Below, in pieces: positions 44,572 through 45,290 of a stretch of DNA of 45,290 nt (position 1 is the stretch's first letter; each line of letters starts with the position of its first letter). This DNA comes from Malonomonas rubra (GTDB lineage: Bacteria > Desulfobacterota > Desulfuromonadia > Desulfuromonadales > Geopsychrobacteraceae). The DNA lies in assembly GCF_003247215.1 (NCBI RefSeq), contig NZ_QKAP01000037.1, positions 1-45,290 on the forward strand, in the 5' to 3' direction. The notes under the pieces are model-generated. The model worked only from the letters and a program-made list of their open reading frames with translations, was not told the DNA's origin and made no database searches. The translations under genes were made by a program, and so were the position numbers.

Positions 44572-45290
44572 ATGCCCGATAAGATCATCATCTACCAATC
44601 TGCCGATGGCAAAGCTGCTCTTGAAGTACGACTGGAGCAGGAATCGCTATGGTTAACTCAGGCTCAACTTTCTGAGCTTTTCGATGTTAAGATCCCTGCA
44701 ATTTCCAAACACGTTAGCAATATTCTCAACTCTGGTGAATTGGATGCTTCGGCAACTGTTTCCAAAATGGAAAAAGTTCAAATTGAGGGGGGGCGAAAAG
44801 TTAAACGGAAGAACGTTGCTTACAACCTCGACATGATTATTTCTGTCGGTTATCGGGTTAATTCCGCGAAAGCAACACGATTTAGAGTCTGGGCAACCCA
44901 GGTTTTACGCGACCACCTGGTGCAAGGTTATACCCTCAACCGGCAACGCCTTGAAGAGCAGACCCGCAATCTGACGGAGATGCGCCAGGCAATTGAGCTG
45001 CTTTCCCGAACCTTGGACCAGCAGCGGCTTGTCAACGACCTGGGCAAGGATGTATTACAGGTCATTACCGACTATGCTTATGCTTTGAATCTTCTTGATC
45101 GTTATGATCACGGAACCCTGAGTATTGAAAAAACCAGTGGTCAGAGCGACTTCATTCTCGACTACGACAAAGCCAGAAGTATTGTCGAATCGATGAAGGA
45201 TGATTTTGACGGCCTGTTCGGTATCGAAAAAGATCAGGGCTTTAAGAGCGCCCTCGGCACTATTTATCAGACCTTTGACGGGAAGGAGTT
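44572..45290 (+). CDS. RhuM-family protein (3' end outside window)
   Basis: At least 239 residues; the frame is open to the window end. GGAG lies 7 nt before ATG. N-terminal IIYQSADGKAALEVRLEQESLWLTQAQLSELFDV and ISKHVSNILNSGEL form a helix-turn-helix-like start, then RKVKRKNVAYNLDMIISVGYRVNS and ATRFRVWATQVLRDHLVQGYTLN match the RhuM family (named for a Salmonella island gene). The C-terminal part often carries Fic/DOC-like sequence in relatives. Common cargo of genomic and defence islands. Function not established. Confidence 0.88.
   Translation, partial: MPDKIIIYQSADGKAALEVRLEQESLWLTQAQLSELFDVKIPAISKHVSNILNSGELDASATVSKMEKVQIEGGRKVKRKNVAYNLDMIISVGYRVNSAKATRFRVWATQVLRDHLVQGYTLNRQRLEEQTRNLTEMRQAIELLSRTLDQQRLVNDLGKDVLQVITDYAYALNLLDRYDHGTLSIEKTSGQSDFILDYDKARSIVESMKDDFDGLFGIEKDQGFKSALGTIYQTFDGKE

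Noticed and set aside
41955-45290. Second copy of the tRNA-Leu 3' end (attR)
   Set aside because: No repeat of GATTCCGGCCTTCGG was seen by eye in the rest of the window; the island probably extends past it.

Overview
The window looks like chromosomal DNA of a dissimilatory metal-reducing or electroactive deltaproteobacterium of the Desulfuromonadia (Geobacter/Desulfuromonas/Geopsychrobacter type). The grounds are very haem-rich multihaem c-type cytochromes, a porin-cytochrome operon, a selenocysteine system, and a cytochrome/SPOR/CsgG-like envelope inventory typical of that group. This is inference from gene content; no 16S or database comparison was possible.

Left part (1-11717, all minus strand): one tightly coupled operon of nine genes, read right to left. 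It encodes an NHL beta-propeller/SPOR protein, a 12-haem periplasmic cytochrome, an outer-membrane beta-barrel, a CsgG-like lipoprotein, a CsgG-like/FlgD-Ig-like protein, a second CsgG-like lipoprotein, a PpiC-type prolyl isomerase, a 26-haem lipoprotein cytochrome, and a cytochrome of at least 14 haems cut by the window edge. Most junctions overlap or are a few bases apart. Together they look like a conduit moving electrons from periplasm to cell surface, plus its own assembly factors. The last gene has the most striking feature of the window: an in-frame TGA exactly where the first cysteine of a CXXCH haem motif should be (UXXCH), with the reading frame continuing as cytochrome to the window edge.

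Middle part (11933-30174): housekeeping genes. These are a minus-strand nadK-recN-acetyltransferase run, then rarA and a secreted YidD-like gene. Next is a QseB/PmrA-QseC-type two-component system with a DedA-PAP2-LssY fusion gene, facing a small secreted protein across a region with two PmrA-like boxes. The cell-shape operon mreB-mreC-mreD-mrdA-rodA (minus) and a divergent ppiD-purC pair follow.

Right-middle (30317-41954): a lipoprotein and a membrane PAS/exonuclease fusion, a seven-haem cytochrome with an extra CX7CH site, and the selenocysteine genes selA-selB-selD (minus). selD is itself a selenoprotein gene, with TGA at codon 17 followed by a perfect hairpin. A small membrane protein lies upstream of selA. 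Then come tRNA-Ala(GGC), pabB-pabC and tRNA-Leu(CAA), both tRNAs with strong promoters.

Right end (41955-45290): the start of a genomic island next to tRNA-Leu. It has a P4-type integrase with a palindromic upstream region, a 5'-truncated IS91-family transposase, a 17-bp tandem repeat, and a RhuM-family gene running off the window.

The Sec machinery (SelA, SelB, SelD) and a haem-rich cytochrome with TGA in a haem motif occur within 40 kb. That makes a selenocysteine-containing multihaem cytochrome a testable possibility, though a simple nonsense mutation or sequencing error is not excluded.
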